Counted from the stretch's first letter, positions 1 to 8,780 are shown. The stretch: DNA of 64,000 nt from Mycolicibacterium sp. HK-90 (GCF_030486405.1 NZ_CP129613.1:2108001-2172000); one strand, 5' to 3'. The notes: generated from the letters alone by a model not told the origin. A program made the numbers and translations.

Positions 1-213
1 GTCCGCTTCGACGGCCGGCACGAGCTCGAGCAGTGCCTGCTGCTGTTGGCGGCATTGATCGATGACGGTAATGCGCGGATCCTGGCGCAGCCGATCGAGG
101 GTGGATTCGGAGTCGACGAAGATCGCGCGATGCTGATCGGAGTCGTGGAGTTCGTTCAATTCAGAATTCTCGATGTCGGTGGGGCTGATTCTTCGGGTGT
201 CCTTGTCGATCAT
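1..213 (-). CDS. Unrecognised protein, N-terminal 71 residues only
   Basis: This is an open frame running off the left window edge. It starts with ATG at 213 and overlaps the stop of the upstream gene by 4 nt (ATGA), so the two are probably translationally coupled. The visible part begins MIDKDTRRISPTDIE and includes a Gln-rich stretch (QCRQQQQ). I recognise no domain. The coupling to the gene at 210-965 is the main argument that it is real. Product unknown. Confidence 0.5.
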   Translation of the reverse strand, partial: MIDKDTRRISPTDIENSELNELHDSDQHRAIFVDSESTLDRLRQDPRITVIDQCRQQQQALLELVPAVEAD

Positions 214-965
214 CGCCCCGCCGTCGAGCTGAGAAGGGCGTCGAAGTCGACAGCGTTCGGGTGCGGTCCGATTCGCTGGGCCTCGGCGAAGTAGCGCGAC
301 AGTTGTCCCGCGTCGGCGTGGCTGGCGAATGTCCGGCTATCCCACCACATCATCTTCGTCTGGTATCGCTCGTCCGGATAGGGCGTCGCCGGGATTTTCG
401 ACGCCAGTACCCCGCCCGAGGACAGCCATCGTTTCAGGACGTATGCCGCCGCGGTGGCCATGGCAAACTGAATGTCCAGCAGTGTCATGGCGTGCAACGG
501 CATACGTGCCAGCGTATCGGTGAGTGCGCGGCTCTGTTCGGGGTCGTCGCATACCCAGGCCGTCTTCATCTCGACCACTCCGAACGGCAGGCGGTCGGCA
601 ATCATTTTGCGTACTGCGTCGAGTCCGGGCTGTCCGCGCCATTCGACGATTGCGTGGCTTTCATCGACGCGTCGGTACGGCCCTTTGGCCCGCAGGCCGC
701 CGACAACTTGGCCGGAGCCGTTGATCCCGGCGCAGAACAGCGCGGTATCGCCGCCCGTCCGTAGGGCTTTCGGGTCCAGCGCCTGTTCCACCCCGTGTTT
801 GCGGTAGTTCGCCTGCGCCCCGCGGACGTATTCGTTCCACAGTTCGCGCTCCGTACCCGGCCGGGCCACGACTATCGTGCACTCGCTGTCGGGGTCCCAC
901 CAGCTCGGGCTTTCGTCCAATGTCACGGAGGTACGGCCGGCGGCATCGAGTTGGGGAGCGGTCAT
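210..965 (-). CDS. Unrecognised 251-aa protein, possible GNAT-like acyltransferase
   Basis: A 251-residue soluble protein with no signal peptide or membrane segment. The middle part (VVGGLRAKGPYRR, then an EWRG stretch and GVVEMKTAWV) is loosely reminiscent of GNAT-fold N-acyl-amino-acid or acyl-homoserine-lactone synthase-like proteins, but this is an impression rather than a motif match. The ATG at 965 was chosen because the open frame upstream enters a lower-GC segment with atypical composition. The downstream gene overlaps its stop by 4 nt, so the pair forms an operon. Function unknown. Confidence 0.55.
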   Translation of the reverse strand: MTAPQLDAAGRTSVTLDESPSWWDPDSECTIVVARPGTERELWNEYVRGAQANYRKHGVEQALDPKALRTGGDTALFCAGINGSGQVVGGLRAKGPYRRVDESHAIVEWRGQPGLDAVRKMIADRLPFGVVEMKTAWVCDDPEQSRALTDTLARMPLHAMTLLDIQFAMATAAAYVLKRWLSSGGVLASKIPATPYPDERYQTKMMWWDSRTFASHADAGQLSRYFAEAQRIGPHPNAVDFDALLSSTAGR

Positions 966-1422
966 CTGCAATCCATTTCGTCGGTCAGCCGTGCCTTCCG
1001 ACAGGACGGCTGGTTTTGGTGTGGAACACGGTTGTGCGAATACGTGTGATGAGTATTGCGCCGTGTCGTCGCGGAATTCCAGCGAGCCGAGAAATCTTGT
1101 CCAGTGGTGCGGTGAATTCTGCGCGGCGACCACCCATTTACTCACCGGTACATGCAATTTTGGCAAATGCGGTATTGGCGATTCTGGCCGAATATGTGAG
1201 TCGAACTGGCGTCTGGCAAAAATTCGGAATTGACGGCGACGTGGAAAGCGTCGGGCCGCTGCGGCCGGGCGGGCTTTTGCTGTCGTGGCCCTCAGCCAGT
1301 CCACCCGGCCGGCGCGGGCGGGGTGAATGGTCATCGATGTTGTGGCGCCCCGCCTCTTGCGGATCGGTGGTGGGTGGCGGGTTGTGTCACCGCCGCCCGG
1401 CACAGGTGAGATTCTGGAGGTG
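966..1422. other. Gene-free divergent interval with lower GC
   Basis: These 457 bases separate a minus-strand gene from plus-strand purU and should hold both promoters. The part at about 1020-1220 is clearly AT-richer than its surroundings. A hairpin with 7-bp arms (986-992 and 1006-1012, CAGCCGT/ACGGCTG) followed by GTTTT lies next to the minus gene. I see no convincing small gene, tRNA or known riboswitch. Confidence 0.5.
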
Positions 1423-2313
1423 ATGACACAGGAGTACCCCCAAGCAAGCGCCCTGCCGGTCCAGGATGTCGGCCGGCTGCTGCTGCGCTGTGCAGACCGG
1501 CCCGGCCTGGTCGCGGCGATCAGCGGCTTCCTCACCGGCGCCGGTGCCAACATCGTGTCGCTCGATCAGCACTCCACCGAACAATCCGGCGGTACGTTCA
1601 TCCAGCGCACGATCTTCCACCTGCCCGGCCTGGCCGCGGTTCGTGACGAACTCGAACGTGATTTCCGGCAGCGGGTGGCCGAGCCGTTCGAGATGGACTT
1701 CCGGCTGACGGAGGCATCCAAACCCAAGCGCGTGGCACTGATGGCCTCCCGCGAGGACCACTGTCTGCTGGATCTGTTGTGGCGCAACCGGCGCGGTGAA
1801 CTCGACATGTCAGTGGTCATGGTCATCTCGAACCATCCCGATCTGGCCGAACAGGTGCGGGCGTTCGGCGTGCCGTACCTGTACGTCCCGGCGACCCCGG
1901 ACAACCGCGCCGAAGCGGAACAACGGCTGCTCGGGCTGTTGCGCGGCAATGTCGATCTGGTGGTGCTGGCCCGGTACATGCAGATTCTGACCACCGACTT
2001 CCTCGACGCGGTGGGTTGCCCGCTGATCAACATCCATCACTCGTTCCTCCCGGCGTTCATCGGCGCGGCGCCATATCGCCGGGCCAAGGAACGCGGCGTC
2101 AAGTTGGTCGGTGCGACAGCGCATTACGTGACCGGTGATCTCGACGAAGGGCCGATCATCGAGCAGGACGTGGTCCGGGTGGACCACCGCCACTCCGTGA
2201 GTGATCTGGTCCGGCTGGGGGCGGACGTGGAGCGGTTGGTGTTGTCGCGTGCGGTGCTGTGGCACTGTGAGGACCGCGTGATCCGGTTCGGCAATCAGAC
2301 CGTAGTCTTCTGA
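1423..2313 (+). CDS. purU: Formyltetrahydrofolate deformylase PurU
   Basis: PurU hydrolyses 10-formyltetrahydrofolate to formate and tetrahydrofolate, supplying formate for purine synthesis and balancing one-carbon pools in the cytoplasm. The 296-residue product matches the family length. An N-terminal ACT domain (about 15-90, starting LLLRCADRPGLVAAISGFL) precedes a formyltransferase domain. The catalytic Asn-His-Asp set is visible as N203 and H205 in NIHHSFLPAF and D241 in GDLDEGPII. The ATG at 1423 gives the normal N-terminus; GGAGG lies very close upstream (2 nt), so spacing is unusual. The MaoC gene follows 22 nt downstream. Confidence 0.95.
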   Translation: MTQEYPQASALPVQDVGRLLLRCADRPGLVAAISGFLTGAGANIVSLDQHSTEQSGGTFIQRTIFHLPGLAAVRDELERDFRQRVAEPFEMDFRLTEASKPKRVALMASREDHCLLDLLWRNRRGELDMSVVMVISNHPDLAEQVRAFGVPYLYVPATPDNRAEAEQRLLGLLRGNVDLVVLARYMQILTTDFLDAVGCPLINIHHSFLPAFIGAAPYRRAKERGVKLVGATAHYVTGDLDEGPIIEQDVVRVDHRHSVSDLVRLGADVERLVLSRAVLWHCEDRVIRFGNQTVVF

Positions 2314-2335
2314 CCACGGTTCGAGAGGAGTGAGC

Positions 2336-2788
2336 GTGAAAGTCTTCAATGGTCTTGACGAGTTCGTGGCGGCAGCGGGCAGCGAGCTGGGGCCGACCGA
2401 GTGGATGGAGATCACCCAGGAGCGGGTGAACCTGTTCGCCGACGCGACCGACGACCATCAGTGGATTCACGTTGACCCGGACAAGGCGGCCGGTGGCCCC
2501 TACGGAGGCACCATTGCGCACGGCCTGTTGACCTTGTCGCTGCTGCCGCATTTCACCCATCAGCTGTATCGCGTCGACAACATCGCGATGGCGATCAACT
2601 ACGGCTACAACAAGGTTCGGTTCATCACGCCGGTGCGGGTGGGCTCGAAGGTGCGGGCGCGCGCGGAGATCGCCGACGTCGCGTCACTCAGCGGAGCGGT
2701 GCAGGCGACCATGACCGTCACCGTCGAGATCGAGGGTTCGGACAAGCCCGCCGCGGTCGCGGAGTCGATCGTCCGCTTCATCGGCTGA
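2336..2788 (+). CDS. MaoC-type (R)-specific enoyl-CoA hydratase
   Basis: A single-hotdog hydratase of 150 aa that should hydrate trans-2-enoyl-CoA. The hydratase-2 motif is intact: FADATDDHQWIHVDP puts Asp40 and His45 in the catalytic positions. It closely resembles M. tuberculosis Rv0130 (HtdZ) as I remember that sequence. I chose GTG at 2336 because GAGAGGAG ends 5 nt before it; the GTG at 2330 would overlap its own Shine-Dalgarno. It lies 22 nt after purU and may be co-transcribed, though no functional link is obvious. Confidence 0.9.
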   Translation: MKVFNGLDEFVAAAGSELGPTEWMEITQERVNLFADATDDHQWIHVDPDKAAGGPYGGTIAHGLLTLSLLPHFTHQLYRVDNIAMAINYGYNKVRFITPVRVGSKVRARAEIADVASLSGAVQATMTVTVEIEGSDKPAAVAESIVRFIG

Positions 2789-2806
2789 CGGGTTCTTTCG
2801 CGCCAT

Positions 2807-2842
2807 TTCTGACAGTTGTCAGAATTCGTTGACGTCCGTCAA
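2807..2842. promoter_or_regulatory. Tandem TGAC-N4-GTCA operator
   Basis: Two palindromes share the core TGAC-N4-GTCA: TTCTGACA-GT-TGTCAGAA at 2807-2824 and TTGACG-TC-CGTCAA at 2829-2842. Their centres are 20 bp apart, about two helical turns. The second overlaps the candidate -35 box of the monooxygenase promoter, as expected for a repressor site. The regulator is not identifiable in the window. Confidence 0.6.
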
Positions 2843-2858
2843 TCCGCGCTGCTAGTGT
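2829..2858 (+). promoter_or_regulatory. Promoter of the monooxygenase-hydrolase operon
   Basis: A TTGACG -35 box (2829-2834) and a TAGTGT -10 box (2853-2858) are separated by 18 nt, a good mycobacterial SigA-type arrangement. It is 28 nt upstream of the GTG start at 2886 and embedded in the tandem palindrome. Confidence 0.55.
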
Positions 2859-2885
2859 TCCGCATCACAACGTGAACGGAGCAGT

Positions 2886-4244
2886 GTGTTGCAGCATTCA
2901 CCGCCGCGGACCGCGATCATCGGCGCGGGTATCAGTGGGCTCACCGCCGGGAAGATGCTCAAGGACTACCGGGTGCCCTATACGACGTTCGAGGCGTCCG
3001 ACCGCATCGGCGGTAATTGGGCCTTCGGCAACCCGAACGGACACAGCAGCGCATACCGGTCCCTGCACATCGACACCAGCAAGCATCGGTTGTCGTTCAA
3101 GGACTTTCCGATCCCCGAGCACTACCCGTCCTTCCCGCACCACACCGAGGTCAAGTCCTACCTGGACGCCTACGCGAGCGCCTTCGGGTTGCTGGAGAAC
3201 ATCGAGTTCAACAACGGCGTCGCGCACGCCGCCCGTCGTGACGGCGGCGGGTGGGAGATCGAGGACCAGGCCGGCACCCGCCGCGAATTCGACCTGCTCG
3301 TCGTCGCCAACGGTCACCACTGGGACCCGCGCCTGCCGGAGTTTCCCGGGACGTTCACCGGGGACGAGATCCATTCACACCACTACATCGACCCGCAGGA
3401 ACCGCTCGAACTGACCGGCAAGCGCATCCTGGTGGTGGGTATCGGCAACAGCGCTGCCGACATCACCGTGGAGTTGTCGTCCAAGGCGCTGCAGAACCGG
3501 GTGACGTTGTCCACCCGGTCGAGCGCCTGGATCGTGCCGAAATACATTGCGGGACAACCGGGTGACAAGCTCTTCCGCACCAACCCGTACGTGCCGCTGT
3601 CGTGGCAGCGCAAAGTGGCCCAGATGCTCGCACCGGTGCTCGGCACCGATCCGACGAAGTACGGTCTTCCCGCCCCGAACCACAAACTGTTCGAAGCGCA
3701 TCCGACGCAGTCGGTGGAGCTACCGTTGCGCCTCGGGTCCGGCGACGTTGTGCCGAAACCGAATGTGTCCCGTCTGGACGGCAAGACCGTGCACTTCGAG
3801 GACGGGACACACGACGATTTCGACGTGATCGTCTACGCGACGGGCTACAACATCACGTTCCCGTTCTTCGACCCCGACGTGATCAGCGCCCCCGGCAATC
3901 ACATCCGGCTCTACAAGCGGATTTTCAAGCCTGGGATGAGCGATGTGGCGTTCATGGGTTTCGCGCAGGCGATTCCGACACTCTTCCCGTTCGTCGAATG
4001 CCAGTCCCGGCTGTTGGCGGCATACGCCGTCGGACGGTACGCCCTGCCATCGGTGGGGCAGATGGAGAGCGCGATCGACGCGGATCAGCAGTTGCACGCC
4101 GGGCACTGCACCGACCGGCCTCGCCACACCCAGCAGGTGGACTACTTCCTCTATGAGCACGACATCCGGACCCGCGAGCTACCGGCGGGTGCGAAGCGCG
4201 CCATGGCGCACCAGGCCCGCGCGACTGCGGGAGCCACGGCGTGA
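2886..4244 (+). CDS. FMO-type flavin monooxygenase
   Basis: A class B flavoprotein monooxygenase of 452 aa, expected to use FAD and NADPH to oxygenate ketones, aldehydes or soft nucleophiles. The FAD Rossmann motif IIGAGISG is at about 11-18, the FMO fingerprint F-T-G-D-E-I-H-S-H-H-Y at about 157-167, and the NADPH Rossmann motif VVGIGNSAAD at about 183-192. Start is GTG 2886, after a weak ACGGAG. It overlaps the following hydrolase by 4 nt (GTGA). A monooxygenase plus hydrolase pair fits oxygenation of a ketone to an ester followed by hydrolysis; substrate unknown. Confidence 0.88.
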   Translation: MLQHSPPRTAIIGAGISGLTAGKMLKDYRVPYTTFEASDRIGGNWAFGNPNGHSSAYRSLHIDTSKHRLSFKDFPIPEHYPSFPHHTEVKSYLDAYASAFGLLENIEFNNGVAHAARRDGGGWEIEDQAGTRREFDLLVVANGHHWDPRLPEFPGTFTGDEIHSHHYIDPQEPLELTGKRILVVGIGNSAADITVELSSKALQNRVTLSTRSSAWIVPKYIAGQPGDKLFRTNPYVPLSWQRKVAQMLAPVLGTDPTKYGLPAPNHKLFEAHPTQSVELPLRLGSGDVVPKPNVSRLDGKTVHFEDGTHDDFDVIVYATGYNITFPFFDPDVISAPGNHIRLYKRIFKPGMSDVAFMGFAQAIPTLFPFVECQSRLLAAYAVGRYALPSVGQMESAIDADQQLHAGHCTDRPRHTQQVDYFLYEHDIRTRELPAGAKRAMAHQARATAGATA

Positions 4245-5140
4245 CCTACACCGAATTCACCTTCCACTCGTGTGGTGATCGCTGCAGCGCTTGGCATTTC
4301 CCCGCGAACGGTGACGCCTTCTCCGGCCCGGCCGGACGACCGGTGGTGGTGATGGCGCACGGGTTCGGCGGCACCAAGGATTCCGGTCTTGCCCCGTTCG
4401 CGGAGCGGTTCAGCGCAGCCGGCCTGGAAGTGGTGGCCTTCGACTACCGTGGCTTCGGAGCCTCCGATGGGCAACCGCGGCAGAGTGTTTCGGTCGAGCG
4501 GCAGATGGCCGACTATGGGGCGGCTCTCGCCGCAGCCCAACAACTGCCCGGTGTCGACCGATCGCGGGTCGTGCTGTGGGGCTCCTCGTTCTCGGGGAGC
4601 CATGTCCTGCGCGTGGCCGCGCAGTGTGCCGACGTGGCCGCTGTGATCGGCATGACCCCGTTGACCAGTGGCCTGGCCGCAAGCCGTGCCGCCGTGGCCC
4701 ACCGCGATGTCGCCTCCGCACTGCGCTGGACGTTGGCGGGCGTGAAGAGCCGCGTCGCGGTGGCGACGGGCGGAAGCCCGACATTGATGCCGCTGGCGGC
4801 GCAGCCGGGGGAAGCCGGGGCGTTGGCTCTCGACGGTGCCTATGACAGCTATCACGCCATCGCCGGACCGACCTGGCGCAACGAGATCGATTCCGCCATC
4901 GGCATGGAACTGGTGCAGATCCGCACCGGCGCCGCCGCGAAGGCACTGAAATGCCCTGTGCTGATTCAGATCGCCGACTTCGATCGGTTCGTGCCGGCCA
5001 ATTCGGTGATGAAGACGGCCGTGCAGGCCCGGGCTCAGGTGCACCACTACCCGTGCGACCACTTTGATGTCTGGCCGGGCCATGACTGGTTCGACACCGC
5101 TGCCGACGATCAGGTGACCTTCCTGACCGCTCACCTTTGA
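4241..5140 (+). CDS. Alpha/beta hydrolase paired with the monooxygenase
   Basis: A 299-aa alpha/beta-hydrolase. HGFGG after the first strands forms the oxyanion region, the nucleophile elbow reads G-S-S-F-S-G near residue 114, a candidate acid is the Asp in DFDRFVP near 246 and the His is in CDHFD near 273. The elbow departs slightly from GxSxG (last small residue Ser). The start GTG overlaps the monooxygenase stop, so both are made together, and an esterase cleaving a Baeyer-Villiger ester is the simplest role. A long palindrome follows its stop directly. Confidence 0.85.
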   Translation: MTYTEFTFHSCGDRCSAWHFPANGDAFSGPAGRPVVVMAHGFGGTKDSGLAPFAERFSAAGLEVVAFDYRGFGASDGQPRQSVSVERQMADYGAALAAAQQLPGVDRSRVVLWGSSFSGSHVLRVAAQCADVAAVIGMTPLTSGLAASRAAVAHRDVASALRWTLAGVKSRVAVATGGSPTLMPLAAQPGEAGALALDGAYDSYHAIAGPTWRNEIDSAIGMELVQIRTGAAAKALKCPVLIQIADFDRFVPANSVMKTAVQARAQVHHYPCDHFDVWPGHDWFDTAADDQVTFLTAHL

Positions 5141-5204
5141 CCGCGAGCAGACGCAGAATCGCACATACGTGGGCGAAATAGTGCGATTCTGTGTCTGCTC
5201 GCGG
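5141..5204. repeat. GCGAGCAGACGCA palindrome, copy 1
   Basis: Inverted repeat with 24-nt arms (5141-5164 and 5181-5204) containing one G-T type mismatch and a 16-nt loop. It fills the gap between two convergent genes, so it probably works as a two-way terminator. Four related copies lie at 12678, 35490, 39800 and 45311. Confidence 0.85.
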
Positions 5205-5206
5205 AG

Positions 5207-6697
5207 TTAAGGGGAGTAGAGCGCCGCGACGTCTCCCGGCCGCACCTTGAGGGCGGCGTTGCGGGGGAGTGCGTCGACGATCGTGACGGCCACCGGCACG
5301 TGATGACTCGGCAGCTCCTCGCGCACCAGGTCCTTCAGTTCGGCTTCGGCGGGTGGGACAGCGTCCCGTCGAAGCTCGACCGCGGCGAACGGCACCGCGC
5401 CGAGACGCGCGTCCGGAACCCCCACGACACAGGCATCGAGCACGCCGGGATGTGAGATCAGCACCCGCCGAACGGTTTCCGGAAGGATCTTGAACCCGCC
5501 GCGGTTGATCGCGCCGTCGCCGCGCCCGTGCAGGGTGACGAATCCATCGTCGTCGATCGAGGCGAGGTCGGTGGTACGTACCCAGTCCGGCCCGATGACC
5601 TCGACGATGGCTTCGAGCAGCCCGACGTCACCGGTGGGGACCTGGGCCCCGGTGTCAGGGTCGACGACGCGTACCCGCACGCCGGGAAGCGGACGGCCGA
5701 CGCTGTCGGGTTTGTCCGCTCCGTAGCGGCGGTACAGCTCCGGTGTCCAGCTGCACACCGACCCGGCGAATTCGGTTGCCCCGTATGCCCACAACAGCGG
5801 TATCCCGTAGCGTCCCTCGAACTCGGCCCGCAGTTCTGGCTCCAGCGGACCTGAACCGCCGGACAGGACCTCCAGCGAGGACAGGTCGTCGGGCGGGACG
5901 TCGGCCTGCAGCAGCATCCGGAGGATCGCGGGCTGCACACCCGCGCGGGTGATCCGGTAGGTCTTGATCGCCTCGACCCACTCGGGGACGCTGAACTTCT
6001 CCAGCAGCACCATGCGCTTGCCGGAGCACGGCGCGGCCAGCAACTGGCACACCCCGATGCTGCCGAACGGCCAGTACACCAGCGCGGGCGGTGTGCCGGG
6101 ACCCACTACCTCGGTGCCCGCACCGATCGTCATGCTCAGCACGGTATGGGCAAGCACGTTGGTGGCGACCGGGATTCGCTTGGGCGGGCCGGTGGTGCCA
6201 CTGGTCAGGATGTGCAGGCCGGACTGTTCCAGCGTCGGGTCGTGTCTGCTGCCGGGCTGCCGGGTTGTGGTCACGCCGACCCGGAGAGGATCACCGGACA
6301 ATACGAGACCGGCGGAGCCGGCGGAGGCCACCGCGCCGCGCAGCTCGGGTGTCCAGTCATCGAGATCGGCGACAATCGCGGGCAGCGCCAGGTTCTCGAC
6401 GTCGCGGGCAATCGCCGAGGGGGATTGGTACGAGTAGATCATCACCACCGGACGGCGCGACGAGATGAACCCGAGGATCGCCGCGGCATGCGCCACGCGG
6501 TTACGCACCACGACCCCGACCGGCTCGCCAGGCTGGACCCCTGCCTCCTGCAGCGCGTCCGCGACCTGTTCGATGAACCGCGTGATCTCGGTGCCCGAAT
6601 ACCACTTTCGGGCGAACTCGATGAACGGCCGGTCGCCGTAGGCGTTCAGCCCGGCGGCCAGACCGTCGGCGAAGTCCGTGCTGATCGGGCTCGACAT
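5207..6697 (-). CDS. Acyl-CoA ligase (ANL superfamily)
   Basis: A 496-aa adenylate-forming ligase that should activate a carboxylic acid to its CoA thioester with ATP. The P-loop-like motif reads TSGTTGPPKR, the A5 motif YGATEF, the A7/A8 hinge TTDLASIDDDGF and GRGDGAINRGGFKI, and the catalytic Lys is probably that of NAALKVRPGD near the C-terminus. It resembles the ligase at 18112-19557 closely in these motifs, so the two look like paralogues. It lies 6 nt after the SDR gene and is probably the last gene of the ACAD-SDR-ligase operon. Confidence 0.88.
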   Translation of the reverse strand: MSSPISTDFADGLAAGLNAYGDRPFIEFARKWYSGTEITRFIEQVADALQEAGVQPGEPVGVVVRNRVAHAAAILGFISSRRPVVMIYSYQSPSAIARDVENLALPAIVADLDDWTPELRGAVASAGSAGLVLSGDPLRVGVTTTRQPGSRHDPTLEQSGLHILTSGTTGPPKRIPVATNVLAHTVLSMTIGAGTEVVGPGTPPALVYWPFGSIGVCQLLAAPCSGKRMVLLEKFSVPEWVEAIKTYRITRAGVQPAILRMLLQADVPPDDLSSLEVLSGGSGPLEPELRAEFEGRYGIPLLWAYGATEFAGSVCSWTPELYRRYGADKPDSVGRPLPGVRVRVVDPDTGAQVPTGDVGLLEAIVEVIGPDWVRTTDLASIDDDGFVTLHGRGDGAINRGGFKILPETVRRVLISHPGVLDACVVGVPDARLGAVPFAAVELRRDAVPPAEAELKDLVREELPSHHVPVAVTIVDALPRNAALKVRPGDVAALYSP

Positions 6698-6703
6698 TCC
6701 GGG

Positions 6704-7525
6704 CTAGAACTGGGTGGAGCCCAGATCGACGGCGACCCGGCTGGCGGTGACATATCGCGACTCGTCGCTCGCCAGCCAGATCGCCGCGTCGGCGATGTCC
6801 TCGGGTTCGGCGATGTAATCCGGCAGGAACGGGGTGACCATCTGCATCAGGCCCGGGTTGGTGTCGTTGGCCCGGTTGAGCGCGGCCAGCATGTCGCCGG
6901 TACCCATCGGGGTGTTGACCGCGCCCGGATGCAGGCTGTTGACCCGGATCTTGTGCTTGCCCAATTCGGCCGCGAAGGCTCGGGCCATTCCGGCGACGGC
7001 GTGCTTGCTGGCCGTGTAGTGCACCATGAACGGTTGCATCTTGATGCCGGCAGCCGAGCTGATCAGGATGATCGACCCGCCGCGGCCGCCGTCGATGATG
7101 TGTTGGGCGCCGGCCATCACCGTGTTCCAGGTGCCGGTGACGTTGATGTCCATGACGTCGCGGAAGGATTCGGGGGTGGTCTCGTTCCAGGGCTCGGGCA
7201 CCGTGATGCCCGCGTTGGCGACGATGACATCGAGCCGGCCGAACTCGGCGACGCCCTTGCCTACGATCGTCTTCAAGGCGTCGTGGTCACGCGTGTCGGC
7301 GGCGGTGGCGATGATGCGCTTGCCGGTGGCCTCCACCAAGCGGACGGTCTCGGCCAGATCTTCGGGAGTCGCCGAGTCGTACGGCACGCTCGGCGGCAGT
7401 GGGCCGGCGATGTCGACGGCGATGATGTCGGCACCCTCTTTGGCCATCCGGACCGCATGCGCGCGTCCCTGTCCGCGGGCAGCTCCGGTGATGAAGGCGA
7501 CCTTTCCGGCGAGCCGCTCGGTCAT
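6704..7525 (-). CDS. Mycofactocin-type SDR oxidoreductase
   Basis: A 273-aa short-chain dehydrogenase. It has the cofactor motif TGAARGQGRAHAV, NAG at about residues 99-101, and a catalytic S-Y-K set (ISSAAG, then YTASK). The segment between beta-2 and the DTRD motif carries an insertion (YDSATPEDLAETVRLVEATGKR) typical of the SDRs that retain NAD and re-oxidise it through mycofactocin. It should therefore oxidise an alcohol with mycofactocin as electron carrier. It sits 26 nt downstream of the ACAD gene and 6 nt from the ligase, so the three genes form one operon. Confidence 0.88.
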   Translation of the reverse strand: MTERLAGKVAFITGAARGQGRAHAVRMAKEGADIIAVDIAGPLPPSVPYDSATPEDLAETVRLVEATGKRIIATAADTRDHDALKTIVGKGVAEFGRLDVIVANAGITVPEPWNETTPESFRDVMDINVTGTWNTVMAGAQHIIDGGRGGSIILISSAAGIKMQPFMVHYTASKHAVAGMARAFAAELGKHKIRVNSLHPGAVNTPMGTGDMLAALNRANDTNPGLMQMVTPFLPDYIAEPEDIADAAIWLASDESRYVTASRVAVDLGSTQF

Positions 7526-7551
7526 GGATTCTCCTTAAGTGTTGAGGGGAT

Positions 7552-8733
7552 TCAGAGTTGGCGTTGCGCGGCCTTGACCAGGCCGCCGCCGATGATGAGT
7601 CGCTGGATCTCGCTGGTGCCCTCGTACAGCCTCAGCAGTCGGACCTCCCGGTAGATGCGCTCGACGGGCACCTCGCGCATGTAACCGGTACCGCCGTGGA
7701 TCTGTACTGCGAGATCGGCGACGTTGCCTGCCATTTCGGTACAGAACAGCTTGGCCGCCGATGGTGCGATACGGCGATCTTCATCGGACACCCATTTGGC
7801 GGCGGCGTCGCGCACCAGCGCGCGTCCGGCCATCACCCCGGTCTGCTGGTCGGCGATCATCGCCTGTACCAGTTGGAAGCTGCCGATCGGCTGGCCACCC
7901 TGGGTGGCGGCGGCGGCGTAGGCCACTGACTCGTCGAGCGCGCGTTGGGCGGATCCCACCGCGAGGGCCGCGATGTGGACCCGGCCGCGGGCCAGGGAGG
8001 TCATCGCCGCCCGATAGCCGACGTCCTCGCTGCCGCCGACGAGTGCGCTGTTCGGTACCCGTACGTCGGTGAAGTTGACGTCGGCGGTCCACGCGCCTTC
8101 CTGACCCATCTTGGCGTCCTTGGCGCCGACCTCGACGCCGGCGGTTTCGGCCGGCACCAGAAAGACCGCGATACCCGCTCCGTTTTCGTCGGCGGGACGC
8201 GTGCGGGCGAACACCACGAACAGGTCGGCATTCGGAGCGTTGGTGATGAACCGCTTCTGGCCGTTGATTACCCAGTCGCCCCCGTCGCGAACGGCCTTGG
8301 TGCGCAAGCCCGCCGGGTTGGATCCGGCGCCAGGTTCGGTCAGTGCGAACGAGGCGACGACGTCGCCGGAAGCGATGCCCTCCAGCCACCGGGACTTCTG
8401 CTCGTCGGTGCCGAAACCAACCAGCACCTGCCCGGCGATGCCGTTGTTGGTACCGAACATCGACCGCAACGCCAGCGAGGTGTAGCCGAATTCCATTGCC
8501 AGTTCGACATCTTGGGCCAGATTGAGCCCGAGACCGCCCCACTGCTGGGGAATCGCGTAGCCGAACAGCCCCATGTTCTTGGCCTGCTCGCGCAGATCGT
8601 CGGGCACCTTGTCGGTGGCCAGGATCTCGTTCTCGCGGGGGACCACGGCGGTGCGGATGAAGCTGCGGGTCTGCGCCAGGATCTCGGCGAAGTCCTCGTC
8701 GCTGACTTCGGTGGTGGCCGCGGTGGTGGTCAC
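7552..8733 (-). CDS. Acyl-CoA dehydrogenase
   Basis: A 393-aa FAD-dependent acyl-CoA dehydrogenase that introduces the alpha-beta double bond. Family motifs FALTEPGAGSNPAG and, at the C-terminus, RLYEGTSEIQRLIIG are present; the Glu of YEGT is the usual catalytic base. The start is GTG at 8733, preceded by GGAG at a 7-nt spacing; a longer open frame upstream runs into the divergent promoter region. First gene of a minus-strand operon with an SDR and a CoA ligase, divergent from the fabG-thiolase operon. Confidence 0.92.
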   Translation of the reverse strand: MTTTAATTEVSDEDFAEILAQTRSFIRTAVVPRENEILATDKVPDDLREQAKNMGLFGYAIPQQWGGLGLNLAQDVELAMEFGYTSLALRSMFGTNNGIAGQVLVGFGTDEQKSRWLEGIASGDVVASFALTEPGAGSNPAGLRTKAVRDGGDWVINGQKRFITNAPNADLFVVFARTRPADENGAGIAVFLVPAETAGVEVGAKDAKMGQEGAWTADVNFTDVRVPNSALVGGSEDVGYRAAMTSLARGRVHIAALAVGSAQRALDESVAYAAAATQGGQPIGSFQLVQAMIADQQTGVMAGRALVRDAAAKWVSDEDRRIAPSAAKLFCTEMAGNVADLAVQIHGGTGYMREVPVERIYREVRLLRLYEGTSEIQRLIIGGGLVKAAQRQL

Positions 8734-8780
8734 AGGTGAGCTCCGTTTCGTCGCGCGGGATTCGTGGGTCGCTGAATCGC

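Noticed and set aside
1300..1422. Possible riboswitch before purU
   Set aside because: GC-rich repeats are present, but I could not fit a glycine, THF or other known aptamer consensus.
966..1553. Upstream extension of the minus-strand gene at 210-965 (to 447 codons)
   Set aside because: The added part has atypical composition, no domain, and overlaps the purU start region. The ATG at 965 is a better start.
6146..7654. Plus-strand open frame of 502 codons
   Set aside because: Antisense to the mycofactocin-type SDR and the ligase start; compositionally a shadow. The same applies to the long frames at 11302-12699 (minus), 39732-41252 (plus) and 61638-63044 (minus).
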